A stretch of DNA of 64,000 bases. It comes from Pseudomonas brenneri. GTDB lineage: Bacteria; Pseudomonadota; Gammaproteobacteria; Pseudomonadales; Pseudomonadaceae. The notes under the pieces are model-generated. The model searched no databases and was not told the origin of the DNA. It saw only the letters and a list, made by a program, of their open reading frames with translations. The position numbers and the translations under genes are program-made. Shown piece by piece: positions 18,801 through 25,597 of this stretch. Numbering within the stretch: position 1 is the first letter of the stretch; every line of letters begins with the position of its first letter. Location of the stretch: the NCBI RefSeq assembly GCF_007858285.1, contig NZ_VFIL01000004.1, forward strand, positions 248,001 to 312,000, in the 5' to 3' direction.

Positions 18801-20468
18801 GCCTGCAAGGCTGACTTGGTTGCTCAGGGTTGCTGCGGCATTGGCATCCAGTGCGGTGCCTGCGGCGGCGTTCAACGCACCGGTACCCAGCGCGCCCGTT
18901 GCTCCGACCACCAGGGTGCCAGCGTTCAACTGGGTGCCACCGCTGTAGGCATTGGTATTGTTGAGGATGAGGTTGGCCGCGCCGGTCTTGACCAGGCTGC
19001 CAGTGCCGCCGATCTGGCCGTTCAGGGTCAGGTGGCTGATCCCGTCCGCCAGCAGGCTCACCGCGCCACCCAGGGTCACGGCGTTATTGAGGGTGATCTG
19101 GCTGTTGCTGACCAGCGAAGTACTGCCCGCCGCCGTCAGCGTGCCGGTGCCCAAGGCACTGCCCGAGCCAAGCAACAGGCGGCCGCCGCTCAATGTGGTA
19201 CCGCCGCCGTAGGTGTTGGTGCCACTGAGGGTCAAGTCAGCCGTACCGGTCTTGCTCAAGGCCCCCGTACCGCTGAGGTTGCCACCGAAGGTAAAGCCGT
19301 TGACGCCCTGTACCGCCAGCCCACTGGCGCCGATCACCACATCATTGGCCAGGCTCAAGTTACCGGCGCTCGCCGCCAGGGTCCCGCCATTGACGCTCAG
19401 TAAGCCGCTGCCAAACGTGGCGTTATTGTCGAACTGCACGATGCCGCCATTGAGCGCAGTCGAGCCATTGACCAGTGCCCCTAGCAGGGTCCAGGTCCCG
19501 CCATTGATCACCAGGTTGTTGAAGTTGATGTATTGGCCGCTGGATGCGGTGCCCGTCTGGATTGCGGCGTTCACCCCAGCCAACTGGTTATCGAGGATCA
19601 GGGTGTTGTTGGTCCCGCCCACACCGCCGTCGACTTTGCCGGTGGGCGCGAACGACAGGTTGATGTTGACCAGCCCACCCAGGCTGATCCCGGTACCGGC
19701 ATTCACCGCAGACCCGGTAACCGCGGTAAATGTATTGCCACCGCGCCCGGCACCCAGGGAAACCCCACCGTTGAGCGTGCCGGCATTGATAAACGAGTTG
19801 CCCACCCCACCGGCGACACCTGACGCCTCAAAGCCGATCCGACCCGTGACGGTGCCACTGTTGGTCATATTGACCTGGGAGCCCCCCTGCACCACCACGA
19901 CAGTTGCCTCGTCAGGTTGCAACACGGATACACCAATGCTGGAGGCGCCGATGATGCCGCTGTTGTTGAGGGTGGTGGTGAAGCCTGCACCATTGGTAAT
20001 ACTCAGCGCCGCGCCGCCCAGCAACGAGGCCACATCCACCAGGGGAATAGTGCCCTTGATCGTGCCGCTGTTGGTCACTGACACATTGCCTGAGGTTGAG
20101 GAGTTGCCAATCACCACACCACTGGTCAAGACGCTCAGGGACAACAGGAAAGCCGGATCAATCACGCCCAGGTTGGTCAGCGATACACCGCTGCCGGTCA
20201 GGCTCAATACCGTGCCCACTAAGCTATTCATCCGCGTTGCGGCCTGGACAGTGACCTGCAGGTCATTGGCCGAACTGGCAAAACTGTTCGCTGGCGTCAG
20301 GGGCAGGCTTGGCGCCCCGGTACACGTCACCGTGACACCCACCGTCGTACACGCCGCCAACACCTCGGGGCTCACCAGGCCAACCACCAGCCCGAGCACA
20401 CCGAGACGAATCGCAAGAGAGAGAGGAGAAACACGAGTTTTAGCGCCAGCAACAAGTCTTCTTTCCAC
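9864..20468 (-). CDS. Giant autotransporter (type Va) with PATR repeats
   Basis: A 3534-residue surface protein. The N-terminus carries a long signal peptide (hydrophobic LAIRLGVLGLVVGLV, cleavage near VLA-AC). The passenger is almost wholly beta-helix repeats: I count about 22 copies of the autotransporter-associated strand motif G-x-N-x-Y-x-G-G-T-x-L-N-x-G-x-L, grouped into larger modules that each open with FW(D/N)G. Two cysteines (in GCYRQDD and AGCHGEM) precede a C-terminal beta-barrel of about 265 residues ending SFSLGF. The start is GTG 20468 with AGGAG six bases upstream. No catalytic motif is seen, so adhesion, aggregation or biofilm roles are inferred. A strong terminator follows, so it is monocistronic. 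Confidence 0.92.
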   Translation of the reverse strand: MERRLVAGAKTRVSPLSLAIRLGVLGLVVGLVSPEVLAACTTVGVTVTCTGAPSLPLTPANSFASSANDLQVTVQAATRMNSLVGTVLSLTGSGVSLTNLGVIDPAFLLSLSVLTSGVVIGNSSTSGNVSVTNSGTIKGTIPLVDVASLLGGAALSITNGAGFTTTLNNSGIIGASSIGVSVLQPDEATVVVVQGGSQVNMTNSGTVTGRIGFEASGVAGGVGNSFINAGTLNGGVSLGAGRGGNTFTAVTGSAVNAGTGISLGGLVNINLSFAPTGKVDGGVGGTNNTLILDNQLAGVNAAIQTGTASSGQYINFNNLVINGGTWTLLGALVNGSTALNGGIVQFDNNATFGSGLLSVNGGTLAASAGNLSLANDVVIGASGLAVQGVNGFTFGGNLSGTGALSKTGTADLTLSGTNTYGGGTTLSGGRLLLGSGSALGTGTLTAAGSTSLVSNSQITLNNAVTLGGAVSLLADGISHLTLNGQIGGTGSLVKTGAANLILNNTNAYSGGTQLNAGTLVVGATGALGTGALNAAAGTALDANAAATLSNQVSLAGAVTVGGSADLTLAGPVIGAGSLIKNGIANLSLTGANNFLGGLTLNAGTLTAGSSSALGLGNLTVAGAAKLDNSTAVALGNNIVLNAGLTVAGSNALTLGGVLSGAGPLIKEGVTNLTLNGVNTYQAGTVLNAGSLTLGNAAALGGGALTVDGPASLENSGVFTLGNNITLNADLALAGTQNLTLGGVISGAGGLVKNGTADLTLTGTNTFTGALNIQGGSVFASSAAALGANSGLTIGAGASLNLAGNGVLGGLSGAGVVDVGLNNSLTVGGANTNTTFSGSLTGSGDLIKVGSGELDLIGVNSLSGNIQVNAGILKVSNTLASAIVDVNAGATLTGGGSLLGTLNINSGGHLALNSADTLSAASLVVGSGASLDVSLGAPSLTPLLDIGGNVSLDGNLNVSNGGAFGAGIYRLINYTGSLAGQGLTVTGVPLGFNLGDVLVDVTTANQVNVVVSVANMLFWDGSQITGNGTVEGGNGTWSVGGSNWTVIGGTPNSAWAGGFAVFTGAAGTVTVDGTQQFTGLQFASDGYNVVGGTAGQLTAIGSTTIRVDPTLTATLGVNIDGSGTLAKVDSGTLVLNGNNSYTGGTSLDGGAVVVGSDTALGSGLLSAAAGTALSSNKTVTLGNDVVLAGNLSVAGSNALALNGVISGVGGLLKNGTSQLTLGGVNTYLGPTALNTGGLILANNGALGGGALIAANGTSLDSSTAVSVGNAINLAGNLAIGGSADLTLGGLVSGTGALIKNGGANLTLNGLNNYQGGLTLNAGTLTLGNAAALGTGGLIVAGNSTLANSTPLVLANDLTVNAGLSVGGSNNLTLAGVVAGNGSLIKTGTSDLALSGNNTFSGLLDIQAGSLTTLGAGALGNNSGINLASGTTFNLGSSASLANLTGAGTAVVGLGNTLSLGANNANNTFGGILAGLGTVEKLGSGTLTLSGISALTGNTQVSAGTLNVNGQLASAGVNVNSSATLGGSGTLLGAVNIADGGHLVVNSGSTLTTGSLVLGANANLDAGLGAPSSGGTELLKVLGNLTLDGTLNISDIGGFGAGLYRLIDYTGVLTNNGLQLGSLPGGVLPGSLDLQTAIGNQINLLVTGSTNVQFWDGSQLVGNGTIEGGNGTWSAAANNWTGINGSLNQGWAPNSLAVFQGAAGTVTVDGAQAITGLQFVTDGYNLVGGTAGGLTLFNGAGGNTAVRVDPTVTATLDVNLNGGGTLAKLDTGTLVLNGSNAYTGGTALNGGTLIVGNNNALGTGLLTSANGTTLDSNTAVVLTNGVDLNGSLTIGGSNALTLAGSANGAGSLIKSGIGNLTLAGSNGYVGGTQLNAGSLTVGTDSSLGSGTLLVNSPATLDSSTNVTLNNAVTLNGALTVAGSNGLTLAGIVDGAAQLIKNGGANLSLNGANNYGGGTLLNAGTLTLGSSTALGSGNLSVGGVATLDNSAPLVLANAIDLNADLTVAGSHDLTLSGILAGNAALIKNGTASLTLSGNNLLNGPLNVLGGTLTTVGAGALGNTSGVTVGSGATLNLGGSATLNTLAGNGALQVAVGNTLTVGGNNTFGGSLGGSGALDKIGTGTLDLTGNSSLSGATSVTGGTLNVAGSLASGSVTVNNGATLTGGGTLAGAVTVADGGHLGLSSGSALTLGSLVLGGNANLDVGLGVPVVGGGSGLLNVGGDLTLDGNLNVSDLGGFGTGVYNLINYSGALTNNGLTLGTLPSSVIADDLQLQTAVNNKVNLVVIAPNTSVQFWDGGQLIGNGAIEGGNGTWGSGTNWANVDGSLNQNWSDKFAVFQGAAGTVTVDGSQSLTGMQFVSDGYNLVAGTAGQLNLVNGGTGNTAVRVDPNVTATLGVTLNGSGTLAKLDSGTLVLNAANAYTGGTALNGGTLVVGNNSALGTGLLTAANGTTLASNTAVTLGNNALLNGVMTVGGANGLTLDGVVSGNGSLVKTGASSLTLNGVNTYIGGTSLNAGQLILGNNAALGNGALSVGGAAQLDGSSALQLANAITLGGQLTLLGSNDLTLSGALSGTGALVKSGNGVLLLTGTNTYGGGTILNGGSTTGSTSSLQGAIANNAALTFEQNADGTYTGNLTGSGSLTKTGTGDLLLSGNNSFTGSTNVTAGGLVVNGTLNSAAVQVANGASLGGSGQLAGAVNMADGSTLTAGAATPLSVGALALSAGTRLDFALGAPGSSTTVVNVAGNLTLDGTLNVSDAGGFGVGVYQLFRYGGSLTDNGLLLGTLPTGIVPGALSLQTSLANQLNLLVQTTPGQIQFWNGGTTSPDGTVHGGSGTWGPGTNWTDPTGTQGQASNNQFAVFGGQGGTVTVAGNQSFTGLQVLDSGYSLVAGTGGSLSPTNAADGSLAAIRINAGVTTEISAPLVGSAGINKVDAGTLLLTGSNTYSGGTIVSGGTLAGNTTSLQGAITNNANLMFQQDSNGQFNGTLTGTGTLVKQGSGSLLLTGNQPFSGAVAVNQGLLQVGNASNPGTVLGGQVTVANGAGLSGNGSVGSLVNHGVVTPDSGKLSVAGNFTNAVDGTLNLVITPSVAGSLAVGGSANLAGSLNVVNLVPYTGPTTYTLLTAAGGVTGTFSNTNLENLAFLDTALNYSPNQVALAVSRNTTSFASVAATGNQRAVATALGSGVAVGGSAIQNALLTGNAASARAAFDSLSGEIHASTASAMLEDSRYVRDAVNERMRQPGCYRQDDPRNSLAPSENRLSSAGCHGEMVGWMRVLGTWGHLGGDSDTARLDRNLSGFLLGTDKQLDDAWRAGIAAGYTRSDLDAKRRNSSADVDSYHLMAYTAYQQEAFAARMGVGYTWHDIESKRDVAVGTEGQRLKADYKARSAQVFGEVGYTIEAGGLAVEPFAGLAYVNYDSDTLKEKGGSAALKGDADQDITFSTLGVRLGKTISLGNGSSITPRGSIGWRHALGDSKPDADLSFINGGASFSTQGVPIAKDSAVVEAGVDYQISPNGKLGLGYSGQLSRNDKDHAMTISFSLGF
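12028..17430 (-). repeat. Large internal repeats of the autotransporter passenger (about 1.6-1.9 kb period)
   Basis: Four long modules open with the related segments LFWDGSQITGNGTVEGGNGT, VQFWDGSQLVGNGTIEGGNG, VQFWDGGQLIGNGAIEGGNG and IQFWNGGTTSPDGTVHGGSG, encoded near 17420, 15515, 13595 and 12035. The first two intervals are about 1.9 kb and the third about 1.6 kb. Each module continues with a FAVF-GAAGTVTVDG-type strand, a GLQF-DGYN-type strand and several PATR units. Borders are approximate. The coding similarity implies DNA-level duplication and a potential for recombination between modules. Confidence 0.75.
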
Positions 20469-20782
20469 GGGTCACTCCTTCGTGGTCCAAGCCTTTCGTC
20501 CGTGAATGCGTAGAAGCCCCATGTAACAGATCCAACACGCATCAAAAGCGAATTACCTGACCGTGATGACAACAATCCTGTTGTCAGAACCGTAGCTGAC
20601 GCGCGTTAAAGTCATTGAAATAAATGGTATTAATACTTTCGTAAGTGCCCTGTAGGATTTGCACGACATTCAACAGGCGCTGGAGTGAAGCGCCGGAGCT
20701 CGGCAAAAATTCAGATTCAACTGCGTAAAAGCGCGCTCTAATAGCGCCCTGTCGATTCGCCTCAAAGATCCTGGAGTAAGCG
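20469..20782. promoter_or_regulatory. Divergent promoter region of the autotransporter and kef genes
   Basis: A 314-base gap between divergent starts, less GC-rich than its flanks. It holds a perfect 18-bp inverted repeat, GACAACAATCCTGTTGTC, at 20568-20585, about 100 bases upstream of the autotransporter start; this could be an operator or a small hairpin. GGAG precedes the kef ATG by six bases. No coding potential or convincing -35/-10 pair was seen. Confidence 0.45.
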
Positions 20783-22591
20783 ATGCCCCATGAAGGCAAC
20801 CTGTTACAAGCGGCCGTGGTGTTCCTGTTGGCCGCGGTGCTCACCGTGCCCCTGGCCAAGCACCTGAAACTGGGGGCGGTGCTGGGCTATCTGTTCGCCG
20901 GCGTGATTATCGGCCCCTCGGTATTGGGGCTGATAGGCAACCCGCAAAGCGTCGCGCAGTTCTCCGAGCTGGGGGTGGTGTTGTTGCTGTTCATCATCGG
21001 CCTGGAGCTGTCGCCCAAACGCCTGTGGGTGATGCGCAAGGCGGTGTTTGGCGTGGGTCTGGCGCAAGTGCTGTTGACCGCCATGGTGATGGGCGCAGTG
21101 GCACTCTGGGCCTTTGGCCAGTCGTGGAACAGCGCCATTGTGCTGGGCTTGGGCCTGGCGTTGTCCTCCACCGCCTTCGGCCTGCAAAGCCTGGCCGAAC
21201 GCAAGGAACTGAACAGCCCCCACGGGCGCCTGGCCTTTGCGATCCTGCTGTTCCAGGACATCGCGGCAATCCCGCTGATCGCCATGGTGCCGCTGCTGGC
21301 CGGCAGCGACCACACCACCACCGCCGCCCAGGACCTGAACCACGGTTTGCAGGTATTGGGCAGCATCGCCGTGGTGATCATCGGCGGCCGCTACCTGCTG
21401 CGCCCGGTGTTTCGTATCGTCGCCAAGACCGGCCTGCGCGAAGTGTCTACCGCCACCGCGCTGCTGGTGGTGATCGGCACCGCCTGGCTGATGGAGCTGG
21501 TGGGGGTGTCCATGGCCCTCGGCGCGTTCCTCGCCGGCCTGCTGCTGGCCGACTCGGAATACCGCCACGAACTGGAATCGCAGATCGAACCGTTCAAGGG
21601 CCTGCTGCTGGGCTTGTTCTTTATCAGTGTGGGCATGGGCGCCAATATCGGCCTGTTGTTCAGCACACCCTTTGTGGTGCTGGGGCTGACCCTGCTGCTG
21701 ATCGCTATCAAGTTGCCGCTGCTGTACGCGGTCGGGCAGATGGTCGGCGAACTGAACCGCGAGAGCGCAGTACGCCTGGGTGTGGTGCTGGCGGCCGGTG
21801 GTGAGTTTGCCTTCGTGGTGTTCAAGATCGGCCGCGACCAGGGCCTGTTCGCCCCGCACCTGTACGACGTGCTGGTGCTGACCATCACCCTGTCCATGGC
21901 CCTCACGCCCCTGCTGCTGTTGCTGTGCCCGAAACTGTTCAGGCCCAAGGCCAAGCCGGTGGAAGTGCCAGAAGAGTACCGCGCCATCGAGAGCGATGCG
22001 CCTCGGGTGGTGATCGCCGGCATGGGCCGTATGGGGCAGATCGTGGCACGGATCCTACGGGCGCAAAACATTTCGTTTATCGCCCTCGACACTTCGGTGG
22101 AAACCATCGAGCTGACCCGCAGTTTCGGCGGCATGCCGGTGTTCTACGGTGATCCGCAGCGGCCAGAGATCCTGCATGCGGCGAAGGTCGACCAGGCCGA
22201 GTACTTCGTGATCGCCATGGATGATCCCGAAATCAATATCAAGACCGCTGAACTGGTGCGCAACCTCTACCCGCACATGAAGATCATCGCCCGTGCCCGT
22301 AACCGCCAGCACGTGCATCGCCTGGTGGACCTGGACGCGTCACCGGTGCGCGAAACCTTCTATTCCAGCCTGGAAATGAGCCGCCGCACCCTGGTCGGCC
22401 TGGGACTGAGCGAAACCCAGGCCGATGCGCGGATCAACCGCTTCAAACACCATGACCTGCAACTGTTGACCGCCCAGCACGCGGTGTACGACGACGCGGC
22501 CAAGGTGATGCAGTCGGCCCAGGAGTCCCGTGCAGAATTGGCCCGTCTGTTTGAAATGGACCGTCTTGAGGAAGAGTCCGGCAAGGCTTGA
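20783..22591 (+). CDS. kefC: Kef-type K+/H+ antiporter with RCK domain
   Basis: A 602-residue CPA2-family monovalent cation:proton antiporter. The N-terminal about 380 residues hold some 12 membrane segments, including GAVLGYLFAGVIIGPSVLG and LLFQDIAAIPLIAM, diagnostic of KefB/KefC. The C-terminal part is an RCK_N (TrkA-N) domain beginning VVIAGMGRMGQIVA, an NAD(H)-binding Rossmann motif that gates the channel in KefC. The symbol kefC is by general resemblance; KefB cannot be excluded, and no KefF/KefG partner lies next door. The start has GGAG at a six-base spacing. The dcrB-like gene follows 73 bases later. Confidence 0.82.
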   Translation: MPHEGNLLQAAVVFLLAAVLTVPLAKHLKLGAVLGYLFAGVIIGPSVLGLIGNPQSVAQFSELGVVLLLFIIGLELSPKRLWVMRKAVFGVGLAQVLLTAMVMGAVALWAFGQSWNSAIVLGLGLALSSTAFGLQSLAERKELNSPHGRLAFAILLFQDIAAIPLIAMVPLLAGSDHTTTAAQDLNHGLQVLGSIAVVIIGGRYLLRPVFRIVAKTGLREVSTATALLVVIGTAWLMELVGVSMALGAFLAGLLLADSEYRHELESQIEPFKGLLLGLFFISVGMGANIGLLFSTPFVVLGLTLLLIAIKLPLLYAVGQMVGELNRESAVRLGVVLAAGGEFAFVVFKIGRDQGLFAPHLYDVLVLTITLSMALTPLLLLLCPKLFRPKAKPVEVPEEYRAIESDAPRVVIAGMGRMGQIVARILRAQNISFIALDTSVETIELTRSFGGMPVFYGDPQRPEILHAAKVDQAEYFVIAMDDPEINIKTAELVRNLYPHMKIIARARNRQHVHRLVDLDASPVRETFYSSLEMSRRTLVGLGLSETQADARINRFKHHDLQLLTAQHAVYDDAAKVMQSAQESRAELARLFEMDRLEEESGKA

Positions 22592-22664
22592 GGATGGATC
22601 CGAACGAAATTGCGAATTTTCTGACAGAATAGGTCGCAATTTCGTTCACCCATTGGACCACCTC

Positions 22665-23249
22665 ATGGCCATTCTCAGCAAAACCGCCGCCCGCCTGGCC
22701 CTGGCGCTGACCATCAGCCTGGGTGCCAGCCCGCTGTTCGCGGCAGCCAAGCCGGCCACTGCGCAACCGGACGACTTCCAGATCGTCTCGACCCTCGACG
22801 GCAAATTCACCTTCACCCTGCCCAAAGGCTATGTCGCCGACGCCTTGCCCGCTGGCGCGCAAGCCCAGGGTACCGCTGGCGCCAACGGCACGATGTACAT
22901 CAACCAGGCGTCAAAAAGCGTGGTGGTCGTGGCCCAGACCCTGCGCAACGACGGCATCGACCTGAAGGACGACGAACCGCTGTTTCTCGATAGCGCGGTT
23001 GAAGGTTTCCTCAAGGACGTCGGCACCAGCCTGCCGGACTACAAAAAACTGTCGCAGAAGAAACTGCTGATCAAAGGCGTGGGCCTGCGCCAGATTGATG
23101 CCACCGCGAGCATGGGCGGCGGCAAGACCTTGAACTCGACCTTCCTGGCCGGCTCCGGCAACCGGTTGCTGGTGATCCAGGCCATTTCCCGGGCCGAGGA
23201 CGTGACAGGGCATGGGCTGCTGGTAAGGCAGATTACCAGTGGCAAATAA
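22665..23249 (+). CDS. DcrB-like periplasmic protein
   Basis: A 194-residue exported protein with a Sec signal peptide (hydrophobic LALALTISLGASPLF, cleavage near FAAA). The mature part aligns by eye with E. coli DcrB: LDGKFTFTLPKGY, TMYINQASKSVVVVAQ and GVGLRQIDATASMGGGKT correspond to DcrB segments from memory. Unlike DcrB, there is no lipobox cysteine, so it is predicted to be soluble in the periplasm. ATG 22665 starts the signal peptide; an upstream in-frame start at 22530 would overlap kefC and add unrelated residues. DcrB is linked to envelope/lipoprotein maturation and phage C1/C6 uptake in E. coli; function here is inferred. Confidence 0.65.
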   Translation: MAILSKTAARLALALTISLGASPLFAAAKPATAQPDDFQIVSTLDGKFTFTLPKGYVADALPAGAQAQGTAGANGTMYINQASKSVVVVAQTLRNDGIDLKDDEPLFLDSAVEGFLKDVGTSLPDYKKLSQKKLLIKGVGLRQIDATASMGGGKTLNSTFLAGSGNRLLVIQAISRAEDVTGHGLLVRQITSGK

Positions 23250-23296
23250 CTCTGCGCCTACAGGGGATATGACACCCACCTGTGATCGCAACAGTG

Positions 23297-25597
23297 TCAG
23301 GGCCGGCCGAGCAAGTGGCTCATGGCTGTCTTGAGCTTCATCGGCCGCACCGGTTTGTGCATCAACGTATGCCCCAACTCGCGGATCTGCAGTTTCAGTT
23401 CATTGCTGTAGTTGGCCGTGATCATCATCGCCGGGATCGCGCTGGCCCGCCGCGCATTGATCCTGGCCACCGCGTCCACGCCATTCTGTTCGTCATCCAG
23501 GTGATAGTCGGCAATCAGCAAATCCGCCTGGGCATGGTAGTTGTCCACCTGGCGCGCCAGGTCCTGCTCGGACAAGGCCGTCACCACCTGGCAGCCCCAG
23601 CCCTCAAGCAGCGTGCGCATGCCGGCGCAGATCGCGGCGTCGTTATCCAGCACCCACACCCGCGCGCCCTGCAAACGCTCCAGCATCGGCTCGCTCATCA
23701 CCGGCTTGGGCAAAGCCTTGGGCGCGGTGCTGCTCAGCGGTACCTCCACGCTGAACATCGAGCCCCGGCCCGGCCATGAGCGTACGGTGATCCGGTGCCC
23801 GAGAATCCTGGCGATCTTCTCCACAATCGCCAGGCCCAGGCCCAGCCCGCGATCCTGATCCGGGCGTTGCACATCACCGCGCTTGAACTCCTGGAAAATC
23901 TCCTCCAGACGCTCCTCGGCGATGCCCATGCCGGTGTCCCAGACCTGGATCGACAAGCGCTGATGCTCACGCCGACAGCCCAGCAGCACACGCCCGCTAA
24001 AGGTGTAGCGAATGGCATTGCTCAACAGGTTGCGCAAGATCCTCGCCAGCAGTTGAACGTCACTGCGTACCAGTGCCGAGCAACCGATAAAATGCAATTC
24101 CAGCCCCTCACTGCGCGCCACTTGGGTGTATTCGGCGGCCAGGTTGTCCAGCAGTTCGCTCAAGGCAAACGGCGCGATATCGGCCTTGATCACCCCAGCA
24201 TCGAGTTTGGAAATATCCACCAGGGTACCCAGCAGGTTTTCCACATCCTCCAGGGAGTTGCTGACGTTACGCACCAGCGTCTCGTTGGCCACCGGGTCGC
24301 GCCGTTCCAGCAAGGCGCCGGTAAACAAGCGCGCGGCATTGAGCGGTTGCAGCAGGTCATGGCTGACCGCCGCGAGAAACTTGGTTTTCGACAAATTGGC
24401 CTGCTCGGCTTCCAGCTTGGCCTCAAGCAAGCGCGATTCCACGCGGCGACGCTCGTCGATTTCCTGTAACAACTGGTCGTTGAGCGAGGTCAGCTCGGCC
24501 GTACGCTCGCGTACCCGCAGCTCCAGGTTCTGATAGGCCTGGTGCAAGGCTTCGGCGGTGCGGCGGCGCTCGGTAATGTCGCGGATCAGCACAAAGATCC
24601 CCACCACTTCGCCACTGGCCAGGCGGTTGGGCACATAGGAGCGCAGCATGTAGCGCTCCTGGTGGTTGCTGTTGGTTTCGGCGAACTCAAAGGTCACGCT
24701 CTCCCCCGCCAACGCCTGCGCCACGTAGGTTTCCAGACGCTGGTAATGCTGTTCGCTGTGGGCCTGGCGCAGGCTTTTGCCGAGCATCGCGCCCTGGGGC
24801 CAGCAATACCATTGCTCGTAGACTTTATTGGTGAACTCGTAGATCAAGTCGCCATTGAGGTAGGCAATCAACGCTGGCACATGGTCGGTAATCAGGCGAA
24901 TCCAGCGCTCGCTCTCCTGGGATTTCTGCGCGACGGCTTGTTCTCGGCGCAGGGTCTCGGCCAGTTTGACGTCCGTGATATCCGTAAACAGAATCACCCG
25001 GCCGCCGTCCTGGGTCGGCCGTTCGCTGACTTGCAGCCAGCGCCCGTTATCCAGGCGATAGAACAGGGTCTCATCGGCGTGCCCGTGGGCCTCTTCAGTG
25101 AACAGACCGTTGACCGTCATCAGCCGCTTGACCTCGCGCAGGCCCATGCCCGCGACAATCTGCACCGGGCTGTTGCTCCAGAACCCCTGGAAGCGGCTGT
25201 TGAACAACACAATATGTTGGTGCTGGTCGAACAGCACAAAGGCATCGGAAATGCTCTCGATGGCATCGATCAGATGCTGGTGCGCGGTTTCTGCCCGCAG
25301 TCGTGCATCACTCAGCAGATGGTTGCTGGCCTTGAGTTCGGCCATGGCCTGGTTCAACGCATCGGTACGCTCGCGGACCTGCTCGGCCAGCACCACCGAA
25401 TGCTGGAACGCCGCATAAGGGTCGTTGCCACGGGTGGCACCGGACTCGATGCGTTCGATCAGCGCGGCGTTGATCCGTTGCAGCTTGTGGTTGTCCTGCT
25501 GCAGGGCGCTGATCTGCGCCTGCAGTTCAGCGCTGTCCAGGGGGACGACCACGGGCAATGGCGACCCCGGTAAAGGTCTGGTTGATGTGCATGCCAT
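23297..25597 (-). CDS. nahK: Hybrid sensor histidine kinase NahK (NosP-associated)
   Basis: A 766-residue soluble hybrid kinase. It has an N-terminal coiled coil (about 20-110), two PAS domains (about 105-225 and 235-350), a second coiled coil, then HisKA with the phospho-accepting His in AAVSHDLLQPLNAARLF, HATPase (LLSNAIRY, DTGMGI, GLGLGLAI) and a C-terminal receiver (VLDNDAAICAG, acceptor Asp in LLIADYHLDD, Lys in LMHKPV). In P. aeruginosa the orthologous kinase works with the nitric-oxide sensor NosP in biofilm dispersal signalling. ATG 25597 has GGAG nine bases upstream and lies 71 bases inside nosP, so the two genes are coupled. Confidence 0.88.
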   Translation of the reverse strand: MACTSTRPLPGSPLPVVVPLDSAELQAQISALQQDNHKLQRINAALIERIESGATRGNDPYAAFQHSVVLAEQVRERTDALNQAMAELKASNHLLSDARLRAETAHQHLIDAIESISDAFVLFDQHQHIVLFNSRFQGFWSNSPVQIVAGMGLREVKRLMTVNGLFTEEAHGHADETLFYRLDNGRWLQVSERPTQDGGRVILFTDITDVKLAETLRREQAVAQKSQESERWIRLITDHVPALIAYLNGDLIYEFTNKVYEQWYCWPQGAMLGKSLRQAHSEQHYQRLETYVAQALAGESVTFEFAETNSNHQERYMLRSYVPNRLASGEVVGIFVLIRDITERRRTAEALHQAYQNLELRVRERTAELTSLNDQLLQEIDERRRVESRLLEAKLEAEQANLSKTKFLAAVSHDLLQPLNAARLFTGALLERRDPVANETLVRNVSNSLEDVENLLGTLVDISKLDAGVIKADIAPFALSELLDNLAAEYTQVARSEGLELHFIGCSALVRSDVQLLARILRNLLSNAIRYTFSGRVLLGCRREHQRLSIQVWDTGMGIAEERLEEIFQEFKRGDVQRPDQDRGLGLGLAIVEKIARILGHRITVRSWPGRGSMFSVEVPLSSTAPKALPKPVMSEPMLERLQGARVWVLDNDAAICAGMRTLLEGWGCQVVTALSEQDLARQVDNYHAQADLLIADYHLDDEQNGVDAVARINARRASAIPAMMITANYSNELKLQIRELGHTLMHKPVRPMKLKTAMSHLLGRP

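Noticed and set aside
10017..19403. Very long open frames on the plus strand opposite the autotransporter (up to about 750 codons)
   Set aside because: They mirror the GC-rich, Gly/Ala/Asn-rich repeat code of the passenger; their translations show no domain, no sensible start sites, and repeat in step with the autotransporter modules.
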